DNA of 64,000 nt from Azospirillum brasilense (GTDB lineage: Bacteria; Pseudomonadota; Alphaproteobacteria; Azospirillales; Azospirillaceae), in the NCBI RefSeq assembly GCF_022023855.1, contig NZ_CP059451.1, forward strand, positions 496,001 through 560,000, read 5' to 3'. Below are positions 44,215 through 52,656 of this stretch, piece after piece. The translations under genes were made by a program, and so were the position numbers. The notes under the pieces were generated by a model. That model searched no databases and was not told the origin of the DNA. It saw nothing but the letters and a program-made list of their open reading frames with translations. The first letter of the stretch is position 1. Each line of letters begins with the position of its first letter.

Positions 44215-44964
44215 ATGTTGCTGTCCAACAAGGTGTGCGTGATCACCGGAGCGGCGTCGCGCCGCGGCATCGGCTTGGCCACGGCGCGGCTGTTCGCGCT
44301 GCACGGCGGGCGGGCGATCATCCTGGACCTCGACGGCGGTCAGGCCGCCGAAGCCGCCGCCGAGCTGGGCGAGGCGCACCGCGGCATCGCCTGCGACGTG
44401 ACCGACAAGACCGCCTGCGTCAACGCCGCCGCCCGCGTGGTCGAGGAGTTCGGCCGCATCGACGTGCTGGTCAACAACGCCGGCATCACCCAGCCGCTGA
44501 AGTTCATGGACATCGAGCCGAAGAACTACGAGGCGGTGACCGACGTCAGCCTGCGCGGCACGCTCTACATGAGCCAGGCGGTTGTCCCGCACATGCGCGC
44601 CCAGAAGTCCGGCTCCATCGTCTGCATCTCCTCGGTGTCGGCGCAGCGCGGCGGCGGCATCTTCGGCGGTCCGCACTACAGTGCCGCGAAGGCCGGCGTT
44701 CTCGGTCTCGCCAAGGCGATGGCGCGGGAGCTGGGTCCGGACAACGTCCGCGTCAACTCCGTCACCCCCGGCCTGATCCAGACCGACATCACCGGCGGCA
44801 AGCTGACGCCCGAGCTGCGGGCGGACATCCTCAAGGGCATCCCGCTGAACCGCCTGGGCGACGCCGAGGACGTGGCGCGCTCCTGCCTCTTCCTGGCGTC
44901 GGAGCTGTCGTCCTACGTCACGGGCGCCACGCTCGACGTCAACGGCGGAATGCTGATCCACTGA
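44215..44964 (+). CDS. SDR family oxidoreductase
   Basis: A 249-residue short-chain dehydrogenase. Its cofactor loop TGAASRRGIG (residues 11-20) has a one-residue insertion relative to TGxxxGxG. NNAG is at 87-90, and catalytic residues are Ser140, Tyr155 and Lys159 (HYSAAKA). D39 (LDLDGG) after the second strand favours NAD. First gene of the operon with the split transketolase, so probably oxidises a polyol or reduces a ketone to supply or process the transketolase substrate (inference). Confidence 0.91.
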   Translation: MLLSNKVCVITGAASRRGIGLATARLFALHGGRAIILDLDGGQAAEAAAELGEAHRGIACDVTDKTACVNAAARVVEEFGRIDVLVNNAGITQPLKFMDIEPKNYEAVTDVSLRGTLYMSQAVVPHMRAQKSGSIVCISSVSAQRGGGIFGGPHYSAAKAGVLGLAKAMARELGPDNVRVNSVTPGLIQTDITGGKLTPELRADILKGIPLNRLGDAEDVARSCLFLASELSSYVTGATLDVNGGMLIH

Positions 44965-44989
44965 CCCTGAAACGCTGGAGACGACTCCC

Positions 44990-45835
44990 GTGGACACCAC
45001 CCAACTGGGCCACAACGTTCCCCTGACCGAACGCGCCTATCGCATCCGCCGCAACGCCGTTCTGATGGGCGAGGTGCAGGGCCAGGGCTACATCGGGCAG
45101 GCCCTGGACATCGCCGACGTGCTGGCCGTGTCCTACTTCCACGCCATGCGCTACCGGCAGGAGGACCCGCACTGGGAAGGCCGCGACCGCTTCCTGCTGT
45201 CCAACGGCCACTACGCCATCGCGCTCTACGCCGCCCTGATCGAGGCCGGCATCGTCCCGGCCGAGGAGCTGGAGACCTACGGCAGCGACGACAGCCGCCT
45301 TCCGATGTCGGGCATGGCCGCCTACACGCCGGGCATGGAGATGTCGGGCGGCTCGCTCGGCCTCGGCCTCAGCATCGCGGTCGGCATCGCCCTCGGCCTG
45401 AAGCGCAAGGCGTCGGACAACCGCGTCTACACGCTCTTCTCCGACGGCGAGCTGGACGAGGGCTCGGTCTGGGAGGCCATCATGTCGGCGGCCCATTACA
45501 AGCTCGACAACCTGATCGGCATCGTCGACGTCAACAACCAGCAGGCCGACGGCCCCTCCACCCAGGTGATGGCCTTCGAGCCGCTGGTCGACAAGCTGGA
45601 GGCCTTCGGCTGGTTCGTCCAGCGGGTGGACGGCAACGACATGGACGTCGTGGTCGCCGCCTTCGACGCCGCCCGCGACCATCCGGAGCCCAAGCCCCGC
45701 ATGATCGTCTGCGACACCAAGATGGGCAAGGGCGTGCCCTTCCTCGAAGCCCGCGAAAAGAATCACTTCATCCGCGTGGACGCGCACGAGTGGAAGCTCG
45801 CCCTCGACGCGCTGGACGCCGGGAGGACCGCATGA
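44990..45835 (+). CDS. Transketolase, N-terminal (thiamine-binding) subunit
   Basis: A 281-residue protein corresponding to the first third of transketolase. Thiamine site motifs: GHYAIALYAALIEAG with catalytic His, and the GDG-like SDGELDEGSVWEAIMSAAHY with NN in IVDVNNQQADG. Split transketolases form alpha2-beta2 enzymes and include apulose-4-phosphate and sulfo-sugar transketolases. Its stop overlaps the start of the C-terminal subunit (ATGA). Confidence 0.92.
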   Translation: MDTTQLGHNVPLTERAYRIRRNAVLMGEVQGQGYIGQALDIADVLAVSYFHAMRYRQEDPHWEGRDRFLLSNGHYAIALYAALIEAGIVPAEELETYGSDDSRLPMSGMAAYTPGMEMSGGSLGLGLSIAVGIALGLKRKASDNRVYTLFSDGELDEGSVWEAIMSAAHYKLDNLIGIVDVNNQQADGPSTQVMAFEPLVDKLEAFGWFVQRVDGNDMDVVVAAFDAARDHPEPKPRMIVCDTKMGKGVPFLEAREKNHFIRVDAHEWKLALDALDAGRTA

Positions 45836-46860
45836 GCACCGCCACCGCCTCTGCCGCCACCACCGCTTCTGCCGCCGCCAAGCCGCGCCTGAAGACCTCC
45901 GCCATGATCGCCTCGATCGCGGGCGAAGGGCAGCGCACCAAGCCCGCCCCCTTCGGCCACGCGCTGGTCGAGCTGGCGAAGGCCCGTCCGGAGATCGTCG
46001 GCCTCACCGCCGATCTGGCGAAATACACCGACCTGCACATCTTCGCCCAGGCCAACCCGGACCGTTTCTACCAGATGGGCATGGCCGAGCAGCTGCTGAT
46101 GGGCGCGGCGTCCGGTCTGGCGCACGAGGGCTTCATGCCCTTCGTCACCACCTACGCGGTCTTCGCCTCGCGCCGGGCCTACGACTTCGTGCACCAGACG
46201 ATCGCGGAGGAGAACCGCAACGTCAAGATCGCCTGCGCCCTGCCGGGCCTGACCTCGGGCTATGGACCCAGCCATCAGGCGGCGGAGGATCTGGCCCTGA
46301 TGCGCGCCATGCCGAACATGGTGGTCATCGACCCCTGCGACGCCCATGAGATCGAGCAGGCGGTGCCCGCCATGGCCGCCCACCAGGGGCCGGTCTACAT
46401 GCGCCTGCTGCGCGGCAACGTCCCGCTGGTGCTCGACGAGTACGACTATACGTTCGAACTCGGCAAGGCGAAGCGGCTGCGCGACGGCGCCGACGTGCTG
46501 GTCATCTCCTCCGGCATCATGACGATGCGGGCGCTGGAGGTGGCGAAGGCCCTGGAGGCCGACAAGGTCGGCGTCGCCGTGCTGCACGTCCCGACCATCA
46601 AGCCGCTCGACACCGAGACCATCCTGGCCGAGGCCGGGCGCAGCGGGCGCATGGTCGTCGTCGCCGAGAACCACACCGTCATCGGCGGTCTGGGCGAGGC
46701 GGTGGCCGGCACGCTGCTGCGCGCCGGGGTCGTTCCCAGCGCCTTCCGCCAGATCGGCCTGCCCGACGAGTTCCTGAAGGCCGGCGCCCTGCCGACGCTG
46801 CACGACCTCTACGGCATTTCCACCGACGCCATGGTAACCAGCATCAAGGGGTGGCTGTAA
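45832..46860 (+). CDS. Transketolase, C-terminal subunit
   Basis: A 342-residue protein with the pyrimidine-binding domain (FYQMGMAEQLLMGAASGLA, where Glu is the cofactor activator) and the C-terminal domain (DVLVISSGIMTMRALEVAKAL). The N-terminal 30 residues are Ala/Ser/Thr-rich and look disordered. It completes the enzyme with 44990-45835. The operon holds no sugar kinase, so an unphosphorylated or externally phosphorylated ketose donor is implied. Confidence 0.92.
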   Translation: MSTATASAATTASAAAKPRLKTSAMIASIAGEGQRTKPAPFGHALVELAKARPEIVGLTADLAKYTDLHIFAQANPDRFYQMGMAEQLLMGAASGLAHEGFMPFVTTYAVFASRRAYDFVHQTIAEENRNVKIACALPGLTSGYGPSHQAAEDLALMRAMPNMVVIDPCDAHEIEQAVPAMAAHQGPVYMRLLRGNVPLVLDEYDYTFELGKAKRLRDGADVLVISSGIMTMRALEVAKALEADKVGVAVLHVPTIKPLDTETILAEAGRSGRMVVVAENHTVIGGLGEAVAGTLLRAGVVPSAFRQIGLPDEFLKAGALPTLHDLYGISTDAMVTSIKGWL

Positions 46861-46980
46861 GCCGCCCCCAACCCCCGTCGCTCACCCCACCCCGGCTGTC
46901 GCAGAAGCGAGGACACCGAAGAACCGCGCCGCGCCCGTTCCCGATACGCTGAACGACAAAAGACCACAGGAGAGGAAACA

Positions 46981-48036
46981 ATGGACAAGAAGCCGCCCCA
47001 AACCCCCGCTCACTCGACCCTGGGCCTTCTTCGCCCGAGCCGCCGCGCCGTTCTGGCCGCCGCCGCCGCCGTGCCGCTGGTGACCATCCTGAAGCGCCCG
47101 GCCAACGCCGCCGAGTTCCAGTTCAAATACGCCACCGGCCAGGACCCGACCCACCCGGTCAACATCCGCGCGCAGGAGGCCATCGACCGCATCCGTGAGG
47201 CGACGTCCGGCCGGCTCGACATCAAGCTGTTCCCCGCCAACCAACTCGGCAGCGACACCGACCTGCTGGGGCAGGTGCGCAACGGCGGCGTGGAGATCTT
47301 CAACCTCTCCTCGCTGATCCTCGCCACCTTCGTCCCGCTGTCCGGCATCACCAGCATGGGCTTCGCCTTCAAGGACTACGACGCGGTCTGGCAGGCGATG
47401 GACGGCGAGCTGGGCAAGCATGTCCGGGCGGAGATCGCCAAGACCCCGATCATGACGCTCAGCAAGATCTGGGACAACGGCTTCCGCCACGTCACTTCCT
47501 CCACCCGCGTCATCAAGACGCCGGAGGACATCAAGGGCTTCAAGATGCGGGTGCCGCCGGCGCCGGCCCTGACCTCGCTGTTCAAGGCGATCGACGCCGC
47601 GCCCGCGCCGATCAACTTCAACGAACTCTACTCCGCCCTTCAGACCACCGTCGTGGAGGGACAGGAGAACCCGCTGGCGATCATCGCCACCGCCCGCCTG
47701 TACGAGGTGCAGAAGTCCTGCAGCCTGACCGGCCATGTCTGGGACGGCTATTGGGTGCTCGGCAACAAGCGCGCCTTCGCCCGTCTGCCCGCCGACATCC
47801 AGGCCATCGTCAGCCGCGAACTGGACCGTTCGGCGGACGACCAGCGGGCCGACATCGCGGCGCTCACCGAATCGCTGCAGAAGGACCTGTCCGCCAAGGG
47901 ACTGACCTTCCACACCATCGACCGCGAACCGTTCCGCAAGGTGCTCGCCGGGACGAACTTCTACGCTGAGTGGAAAGGGAAGTACGGGGCCACCGCCTGG
48001 GATCTGCTTGAGAAGGTGACCGGCAAGCTGGGCTGA
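46981..48036 (+). CDS. TRAP transporter substrate-binding protein (DctP family)
   Basis: A 351-residue binding protein. The N-terminus contains a twin-arginine-like segment RPSRRAVLAAAAAVPLV, suggesting Tat export or a Tat-like Sec signal; mature protein from about residue 41 (AEFQFKYATGQDP). Conserved binding segment: GFKMRVPPAPALTSLFKAID with the ligand-contacting Arg, and VEGQENPLAII. It serves the fused permease at 48151-50040. Cargo is likely a sugar or sugar acid used by the transketolase module (inference). Confidence 0.92.
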   Translation: MDKKPPQTPAHSTLGLLRPSRRAVLAAAAAVPLVTILKRPANAAEFQFKYATGQDPTHPVNIRAQEAIDRIREATSGRLDIKLFPANQLGSDTDLLGQVRNGGVEIFNLSSLILATFVPLSGITSMGFAFKDYDAVWQAMDGELGKHVRAEIAKTPIMTLSKIWDNGFRHVTSSTRVIKTPEDIKGFKMRVPPAPALTSLFKAIDAAPAPINFNELYSALQTTVVEGQENPLAIIATARLYEVQKSCSLTGHVWDGYWVLGNKRAFARLPADIQAIVSRELDRSADDQRADIAALTESLQKDLSAKGLTFHTIDREPFRKVLAGTNFYAEWKGKYGATAWDLLEKVTGKLG

Positions 48037-48075
48037 CGCGGTCCGCCGACGCGGCCGACCTCCCGGTTCCTCGAA

Positions 48076-48131
48076 GGCCCCGCGGGGCCGGCCGCTTCCC
48101 CATCACCGATCGTCCCCACCACCGATCGTCC
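48076..48131 (+). other. Hairpin and direct repeat between TRAP binding-protein and permease genes
   Basis: GGCCCCGCGGGGCC (48076-48089) is a 14-bp perfect palindrome. It is followed by two copies of CACCGATCGTCC (48104-48115 and 48120-48131) spaced 16 bases apart. There is no T-tract. It again places structure between a binding-protein gene and its permease. Confidence 0.42.
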
Positions 48132-48150
48132 ATGCGAAGGGCTGGTTACC

Positions 48151-50040
48151 ATGAACACTCCCGTCAACACGGCGGACGCCGCCGTTCACGGCGCCGGGCG
48201 GCCATCGGGCGCCGGCACCGGCTGGCTTGACCGGCTGGACCGCGGCATCGGGCTGCTGGTCGAGACGCCGGCGGCACTGCTGGTGCTCGCCGAGGTCGGC
48301 GTCCTGCTGGTCGGCGTCATCTGGCGCTACCTCCTGCACAGCCCGATCATCTGGTCGGACGAGCTGGCCTCCATCCTGTTCCTCTGGCTCGCCATGTTCG
48401 GCTCGGTCGTGGCGCTGCGCCGGGGCGAGCACATGCGGATGACCGCGATCGTCGGCATGCTCCGGCCCCGCACCCAGGCGTTCCTCGACGTGGTGGCGAT
48501 CACCGCGGCGCTGGCCTTCCTGCTGCTGATGGCCGAGCCGGCCTACGAGTTCGCGGTGGAGGAGGTGTGGGTCACCACGCCGGCGCTGGACATTCCCAAC
48601 TCCTGGCGGGCGAGCGCGCTGCCGGTGGGCTTCGTCCTGATGATCGCGGTGGCGCTGCTTCGGCTGGCGCGGCTGGGCCGCCCGTCCGACGTGCTGCGGG
48701 CGGTGGTGGCGGTCACGGCGGTGGTCGGCGTCATGGCGCTGGCGGCGCCGCTGTTTGCGGGGCTCGGCAACTACAACCTGCTGCTCTTCTTCGTGGTGGG
48801 CGTCGGCGCGATGGTGTTCCTTGGCCTGCCCATCGCCTTCGCCTTCGGTCTGGCGACCTTCGGCTATCTGGCGCTCGCCACCTCGACCCCGGCCATCGTC
48901 ATGGTGGGCCGCATGGACGAGGGGATGAGCCACCTGATCCTGCTGTCGGTGCCGCTGTTCGTCTTCCTCGGGCAGCTCATCGAGATGACCGGCATGGCCC
49001 GCGCCATGGTCGGCTTCCTGGCCAGCCTGCTCGGCCATGTGCGCGGCGGCCTGTCCTACGTGCTGATCGGCGCCATGTACCTCGTCTCGGGCATTTCCGG
49101 CTCGAAGGCGGCGGACATGGCGGCGGTCGCCCCGGTTCTGTTCCCCGAGATGAAGGCGCGCGGCGCCAAGCCCGGCGACCTCGTCGCCCTGCTGTCGGCC
49201 ACCGGCGCCCAGACCGAGACCATCCCGCCGTCGCTGGTCCTCATCACCATCGGATCGGTCACCGGCGTGTCCATCGCCGCCCTGTTCACCGGCGGCCTGC
49301 TGCCGGGCATCGTGCTGGGCGCCGCTCTGGCGGCTCTGGTCTGGTGGCGCTACCGCCACGAGGATCTGTCCCACGTCCGCCGCGCCAGCAAGGCGGAGGT
49401 CGGCAAGGCCTTCCTGATCGCGCTGCCGGCCATCGCGCTGCCCTTCATCATCCGCGCCGCGGTGATCGAGGGCGTCGCGACCGCGACCGAAGTGTCGACC
49501 ATCGGCATCGTCTACGCGGTGGTCGCCGGCCTGCTGATCTACCGCCAGTTCGACTGGCGCCGCATCTACCCGATGCTGGTCGAGACGGCGTCGCTGTCCG
49601 GAGCGATCCTACTGATCATCGGGGCGGCCACCGGCATGGCCTGGGCGCTGACCCAGTCCGGTTTCTCCAGCTCGCTGGCCGAGGCGATGCGGGCCCTGCC
49701 GGGCGGGGTGCCGGTCTTCATCGTGGTGTCGATCATCGCCTTCATCATCCTGGGCAGCGTTCTGGAGGGCATCCCCGCCATCGTACTGTTCGGCCCGCTG
49801 CTGTTCCCCATCGCCCGCCAACTGGGGGTGCATGAGGTGCACTACGCGATGATCGTGATCCTGGCCATGGGCATCGGTCTGTTCGCCCCGCCCTTCGGCG
49901 TCGGCTACTACGCGGCCTGCGCCATCAGCCGGATCAACCCCGACGAAGGCATGAAGCCCATCATCGGTTATCTGGTGGCGCTGACCATCGGCCTGATCGT
50001 CGTCGCGGCGGTGCCCTGGATCTCCATCGGCTTCCTCTGA
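48151..50040 (+). CDS. Fused TRAP permease (DctQ-DctM)
   Basis: A 629-residue protein. Residues 1 to about 185 are DctQ-like with four helices (IIWSDELASILFLWLAMFGSVVALRRGEHM). Residues about 200-629 are DctM-like (VSGISGSKAADMAAVAPVLFP, TGAQTETIPPSLVLITIGS, FAPPFGVGYYAACAIS). Fused TRAP permeases are known in many proteobacteria. The other TRAP system here (4669-6551) keeps the subunits separate. Confidence 0.93.
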   Translation: MNTPVNTADAAVHGAGRPSGAGTGWLDRLDRGIGLLVETPAALLVLAEVGVLLVGVIWRYLLHSPIIWSDELASILFLWLAMFGSVVALRRGEHMRMTAIVGMLRPRTQAFLDVVAITAALAFLLLMAEPAYEFAVEEVWVTTPALDIPNSWRASALPVGFVLMIAVALLRLARLGRPSDVLRAVVAVTAVVGVMALAAPLFAGLGNYNLLLFFVVGVGAMVFLGLPIAFAFGLATFGYLALATSTPAIVMVGRMDEGMSHLILLSVPLFVFLGQLIEMTGMARAMVGFLASLLGHVRGGLSYVLIGAMYLVSGISGSKAADMAAVAPVLFPEMKARGAKPGDLVALLSATGAQTETIPPSLVLITIGSVTGVSIAALFTGGLLPGIVLGAALAALVWWRYRHEDLSHVRRASKAEVGKAFLIALPAIALPFIIRAAVIEGVATATEVSTIGIVYAVVAGLLIYRQFDWRRIYPMLVETASLSGAILLIIGAATGMAWALTQSGFSSSLAEAMRALPGGVPVFIVVSIIAFIILGSVLEGIPAIVLFGPLLFPIARQLGVHEVHYAMIVILAMGIGLFAPPFGVGYYAACAISRINPDEGMKPIIGYLVALTIGLIVVAAVPWISIGFL

Positions 50041-50050
50041 TCCGCCTTCC

Positions 50051-50088
50051 GGCCCGGTCCCCCGATTTCCCAATGGGTGGATCGGGCC
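50051..50088 (+). terminator. Hairpin after the fused TRAP permease gene
   Basis: GGCCCGGTCC (50051-50060) and GGATCGGGCC (50079-50088) pair over ten bases with one G-U. A pyrimidine-rich TTCCTCTCCTTCTTCC stretch follows. It may be a weak terminator or processing site before the dehydrogenase gene. Confidence 0.38.
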
Positions 50089-50125
50089 TTCCTCTCCTTC
50101 TTCCGTTCAGGAAAGTGATACGGCC

Positions 50126-51010
50126 ATGACGACGGTGGGCTTTATCGGCCTCGGTTCCATGGGCATGCCGATGGCGTGCAACCTGCTGGCCCGCGGTTTC
50201 GCGCTGCGCGGTTTCGACGTGCGGCGCGAGAGCGTCGCCGCTCTGGAGGTCCGCGGCGGGCGGGGGGCGGACAGCGCCGCCGCCGCCGCCGAAGGGGCTG
50301 ACGCCCTGGTCCTGATGGTGGTCAACGCCGCCCAGGCGGAATCCGTCCTGTTCGCCCAGGGCGCGCTGGACCGCCTGCCGGACGGCGCCACGGTGATCCT
50401 GATGGCGACCTGCCCGCCGGACGCCGTCGCCGCGCTGGCCGAGCGGGTCGAGGCGGCGGGACGGCGCTTCGTGGACGCCCCGGTGTCGGGCGGAACGGTC
50501 GGCGCGGTAGCCGGAACGCTGTCGATCATGGCGGCGGCCCCGGCCGCGGTGGTGGAGCGGGTGCGCCCGGTCCTGGCGGCGATGGGCGACAAGGTCTTCC
50601 ACGTCGGTGAGGTGCCGGGGCAAGGCGCCACGGTGAAGACGGTCAACCAGCTGCTGTGCGGTGTCCACATTGCCGTGGTGGCGGAAGCCTTCTCGCTGGC
50701 CGCCAAAGCCGGCGTCGATCTGGCGGTCCTGCTGGAGATCATGAGCGGCTCCGCCGCGTCGAGCTGGATGCTGAAGGACCGCGGCCCGCGCATGCTGGAG
50801 GCCGAACCGGGCATCACCAGCGCCGTGGACATTTTCGTCAAGGACCTCGGCATCGTCCTGGAGGCCGGGCGCGGCGCCAAGGCCGCGCTGCCGCTGGCCG
50901 CCGTCGCCCACCAGATGTTCCTTTCCGCCTCCGGGCGCGGCGAGGGCGCGATGGACGACAGCCAGGTGATCCGCAGCTATCACCTTCTGAACGGTGTCAC
51001 GCCGGGGTGA
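50126..51010 (+). CDS. NAD(P)-dependent 3-hydroxyisobutyrate/L-threonate dehydrogenase-like protein
   Basis: A 294-residue beta-hydroxyacid dehydrogenase. It has cofactor loop GFIGLGSMGMP (residues 5-15), substrate loop DAPVSGGTVGA (118-128) and catalytic Lys171 (VKTVNQLLCGVHIA). The VVNAAQAESVLF segment resembles L-threonate dehydrogenase (LtnD). LtnD loci also carry a four-carbon-acid kinase and isomerase, which are absent here, so the substrate may be another 2,3- or 3-hydroxy acid. Confidence 0.87.
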   Translation: MTTVGFIGLGSMGMPMACNLLARGFALRGFDVRRESVAALEVRGGRGADSAAAAAEGADALVLMVVNAAQAESVLFAQGALDRLPDGATVILMATCPPDAVAALAERVEAAGRRFVDAPVSGGTVGAVAGTLSIMAAAPAAVVERVRPVLAAMGDKVFHVGEVPGQGATVKTVNQLLCGVHIAVVAEAFSLAAKAGVDLAVLLEIMSGSAASSWMLKDRGPRMLEAEPGITSAVDIFVKDLGIVLEAGRGAKAALPLAAVAHQMFLSASGRGEGAMDDSQVIRSYHLLNGVTPG

Positions 51011-51060
51011 GGCGGGGCGTCGTCAAGAAACGACGGCGCTCCATTGGTCATGACGGTCTT

Positions 51061-51107
51061 CGCCCGGAATGCCGGCGGTTCACGCTGAACCGCCGGCATT
51101 CCGGGCG
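51061..51107 (+). repeat. 22-bp perfect inverted repeat after the dehydrogenase gene
   Basis: Two perfect 22-base arms (51061-51082 and 51086-51107; left arm starts CGCCCGGAATGCCGG) flank a three-base loop CGC. It sits just upstream of the terminator at 51116. It may reinforce termination or act as an mRNA 3' end shield. Confidence 0.7.
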
Positions 51108-51115
51108 CATCAGGT

Positions 51116-51146
51116 CGCCGGGCTCCGCCTGGCGCTTTTTTCTTTC
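51116..51146 (+). terminator. Rho-independent terminator of the SDR/transketolase/TRAP operon
   Basis: CGCCGGGC (51116-51123) and GCCTGGCG (51127-51134) form an 8-bp stem with one G-U and loop TCC, then CTTTTTTCTTTC. It would end the operon starting at 44215. It also helps isolate the LacI-controlled promoter downstream. Together with the 22-bp repeat and operators it explains most of the 326-base gap 51011-51336. Confidence 0.75.
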
Positions 51147-51237
51147 GGCACGACGACGACAGGGTCCGATGATGAAGGCCCCCGGTGCGCCTCGCGGCCG
51201 ACAGAGCCGGGCAACGAAAAAGAAATCCACAAACCTA

Positions 51238-51287
51238 AATGACAACGTTGTCATTCACGCCTGACAGCGCTATGATAACGTTGTCAT
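51238..51287 (+). promoter_or_regulatory. LacI-type dual operator overlapping a sigma-70 promoter
   Basis: AATGACAACGTTGTCATT (51238-51255) is an 18-bp perfect palindrome. ATGATAACGTTGTCAT (51272-51287) is a second copy with one base off symmetry. Their centres lie 33 bp apart, about three helical turns. The -35 TTGTCA (51248-51253) and -10 TATGAT (51271-51276) are 17 bases apart and match the consensus in 5 of 6 each. Operators thus cover both promoter elements. The AACGTT core is typical of LacI/GntR-group sites, and the operon ends with a LacI gene (57171-58280). Confidence 0.75.
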
Positions 51288-51336
51288 CGGGCGTTCATCG
51301 CCTCGCCCTCATCCGGCCGATCAGGATTGTCCCCTC

Positions 51337-52635
51337 ATGAGCGTGTTTCTCGATGCCCTGCTCGACAGCAGTTTGGACGACAGCATCCGGGGGGTGCCGC
51401 CTGGGACGGCGCCGCTGCGGCTGCGTGATGTCGGCGCCTGGGGCTGGCGGCCGGCCGCGGGAGACATGGCGCTTCCGGTGCTGACGCTCGACGAGGATGC
51501 CTTCGCCGCCAACCGCGATCTGATCTTCGCTTATGCGCGCCGCCACGGCGTGGCGCTGGCGCCCCATGCCAAGACGCCGATGGCCCCGCAGATCGCCTCG
51601 GCGCTGGTGGAGGCCGGCGCCTGGGGCGCCACCGTCGCCAACCTGCAGCAGGCGGCCGTTCTGCTGCGCGCCGGCGTGACCCGGCTGATCCTCGCCAACG
51701 AGATCGGTGGCCGGGCCAGCGGCGAGCGGCTGGGAGCGCTGCTCGCCGCTCATCCCGACGCCGACCTGCGCGCCTTCGCCGACTCCCCCGCCGCGGTCGA
51801 GACGCTCGCCGCCGCGGCGCGTGCCGCCGGCCGCCCCCCCGAACATCCGTTGCCCGTCCTGGTCGAGGTCGGCGCCGGCCGCGCCGGCGCCCGCGACCGG
51901 GCGGCGGTGGACGCGATCCTCGCGGCGGTCGTCCGCCATCCGGGCCTGCTGGTCCTCGACGGCGTCGCCACCTACGAAGGAGCGGTCGCCACCGCCGATC
52001 CGGCCGAGACCGCCGCCAACATCGCCGCCCTGATGCTGCGCACGGCGGAGGCCTTCGCGCTGGTGCGCTCGCTGGCCCCGGAGCGGCCGCTGTTGCTCAC
52101 CGCGGGCGGTTCCGCCTTCTTCGACATGGTGGTGACCGGACTGGCGCCGGTCGCCGCGACGGACGGCAACGCCACGCTGGTGCTGCGCAGCGGCGCCATC
52201 TTCTTCCACGACCACGGCGTCTACGAACGCGCTCTCGGCGCGCTCGACGCCCGGCAAGGGTTCGCCTGCGGCGGTGCCACGGCGGCCGATTTCCGCCCGG
52301 CTCTGCGCCTGTGGGCGGAGGTTCTGACCCGACCGGAACCGGAACTGGCCATCTGCGGCTTCGGCATGCGCGACGCCTCCTTCGACCAGGGCCTGCCCCG
52401 GCCACTGCGGGTTCACCGCGACGGCCGCGCGCTCTCCGCGGAGGGCTTGCGGGTGACCCGGCTGAACGACCAGCACGCCTTCCTCGCCGTGCCGGGCGGG
52501 CTTGATCTCGCGGTTGGCGACATCATCGAGTTCGGAATCTCGCACCCCTGCACCTGCATCGACCGCTGGCGGGTGCTGTTCGGCCTCGGCGCCGACGGGC
52601 GGGTCCGCAGCGCCTACCGCACCTTCTTCGGCTGA
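51337..52635 (+). CDS. Fold-type III PLP enzyme, D-threonine aldolase / D-serine dehydratase (DSD1)-like
   Basis: A 432-residue alanine-racemase-fold enzyme. PLP-binding Lys79 lies in APHAKTPMAP. The C-terminal metal site typical of DSD1/D-threonine aldolases is visible as HPCTCIDRW (His and Cys, near residue 406). Members deaminate D-serine (via an enamine) or cleave D-3-hydroxy-amino acids. RidA (55630-55974) further on would suit release of a reactive enamine/imine. First gene of the LacI-regulated operon; substrate probably a D-amino acid or a close analogue (inference). Confidence 0.86.
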   Translation: MSVFLDALLDSSLDDSIRGVPPGTAPLRLRDVGAWGWRPAAGDMALPVLTLDEDAFAANRDLIFAYARRHGVALAPHAKTPMAPQIASALVEAGAWGATVANLQQAAVLLRAGVTRLILANEIGGRASGERLGALLAAHPDADLRAFADSPAAVETLAAAARAAGRPPEHPLPVLVEVGAGRAGARDRAAVDAILAAVVRHPGLLVLDGVATYEGAVATADPAETAANIAALMLRTAEAFALVRSLAPERPLLLTAGGSAFFDMVVTGLAPVAATDGNATLVLRSGAIFFHDHGVYERALGALDARQGFACGGATAADFRPALRLWAEVLTRPEPELAICGFGMRDASFDQGLPRPLRVHRDGRALSAEGLRVTRLNDQHAFLAVPGGLDLAVGDIIEFGISHPCTCIDRWRVLFGLGADGRVRSAYRTFFG

Positions 52636-52656
52636 TCCAAGGCGGCCAGACACGCC

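Noticed and set aside
46861..46980. A C-rich stretch similar to the tail of the intergenic repeat family.
   Set aside because: Only a short C-run with CTCACCCC matches; the stem-loop unit is missing.
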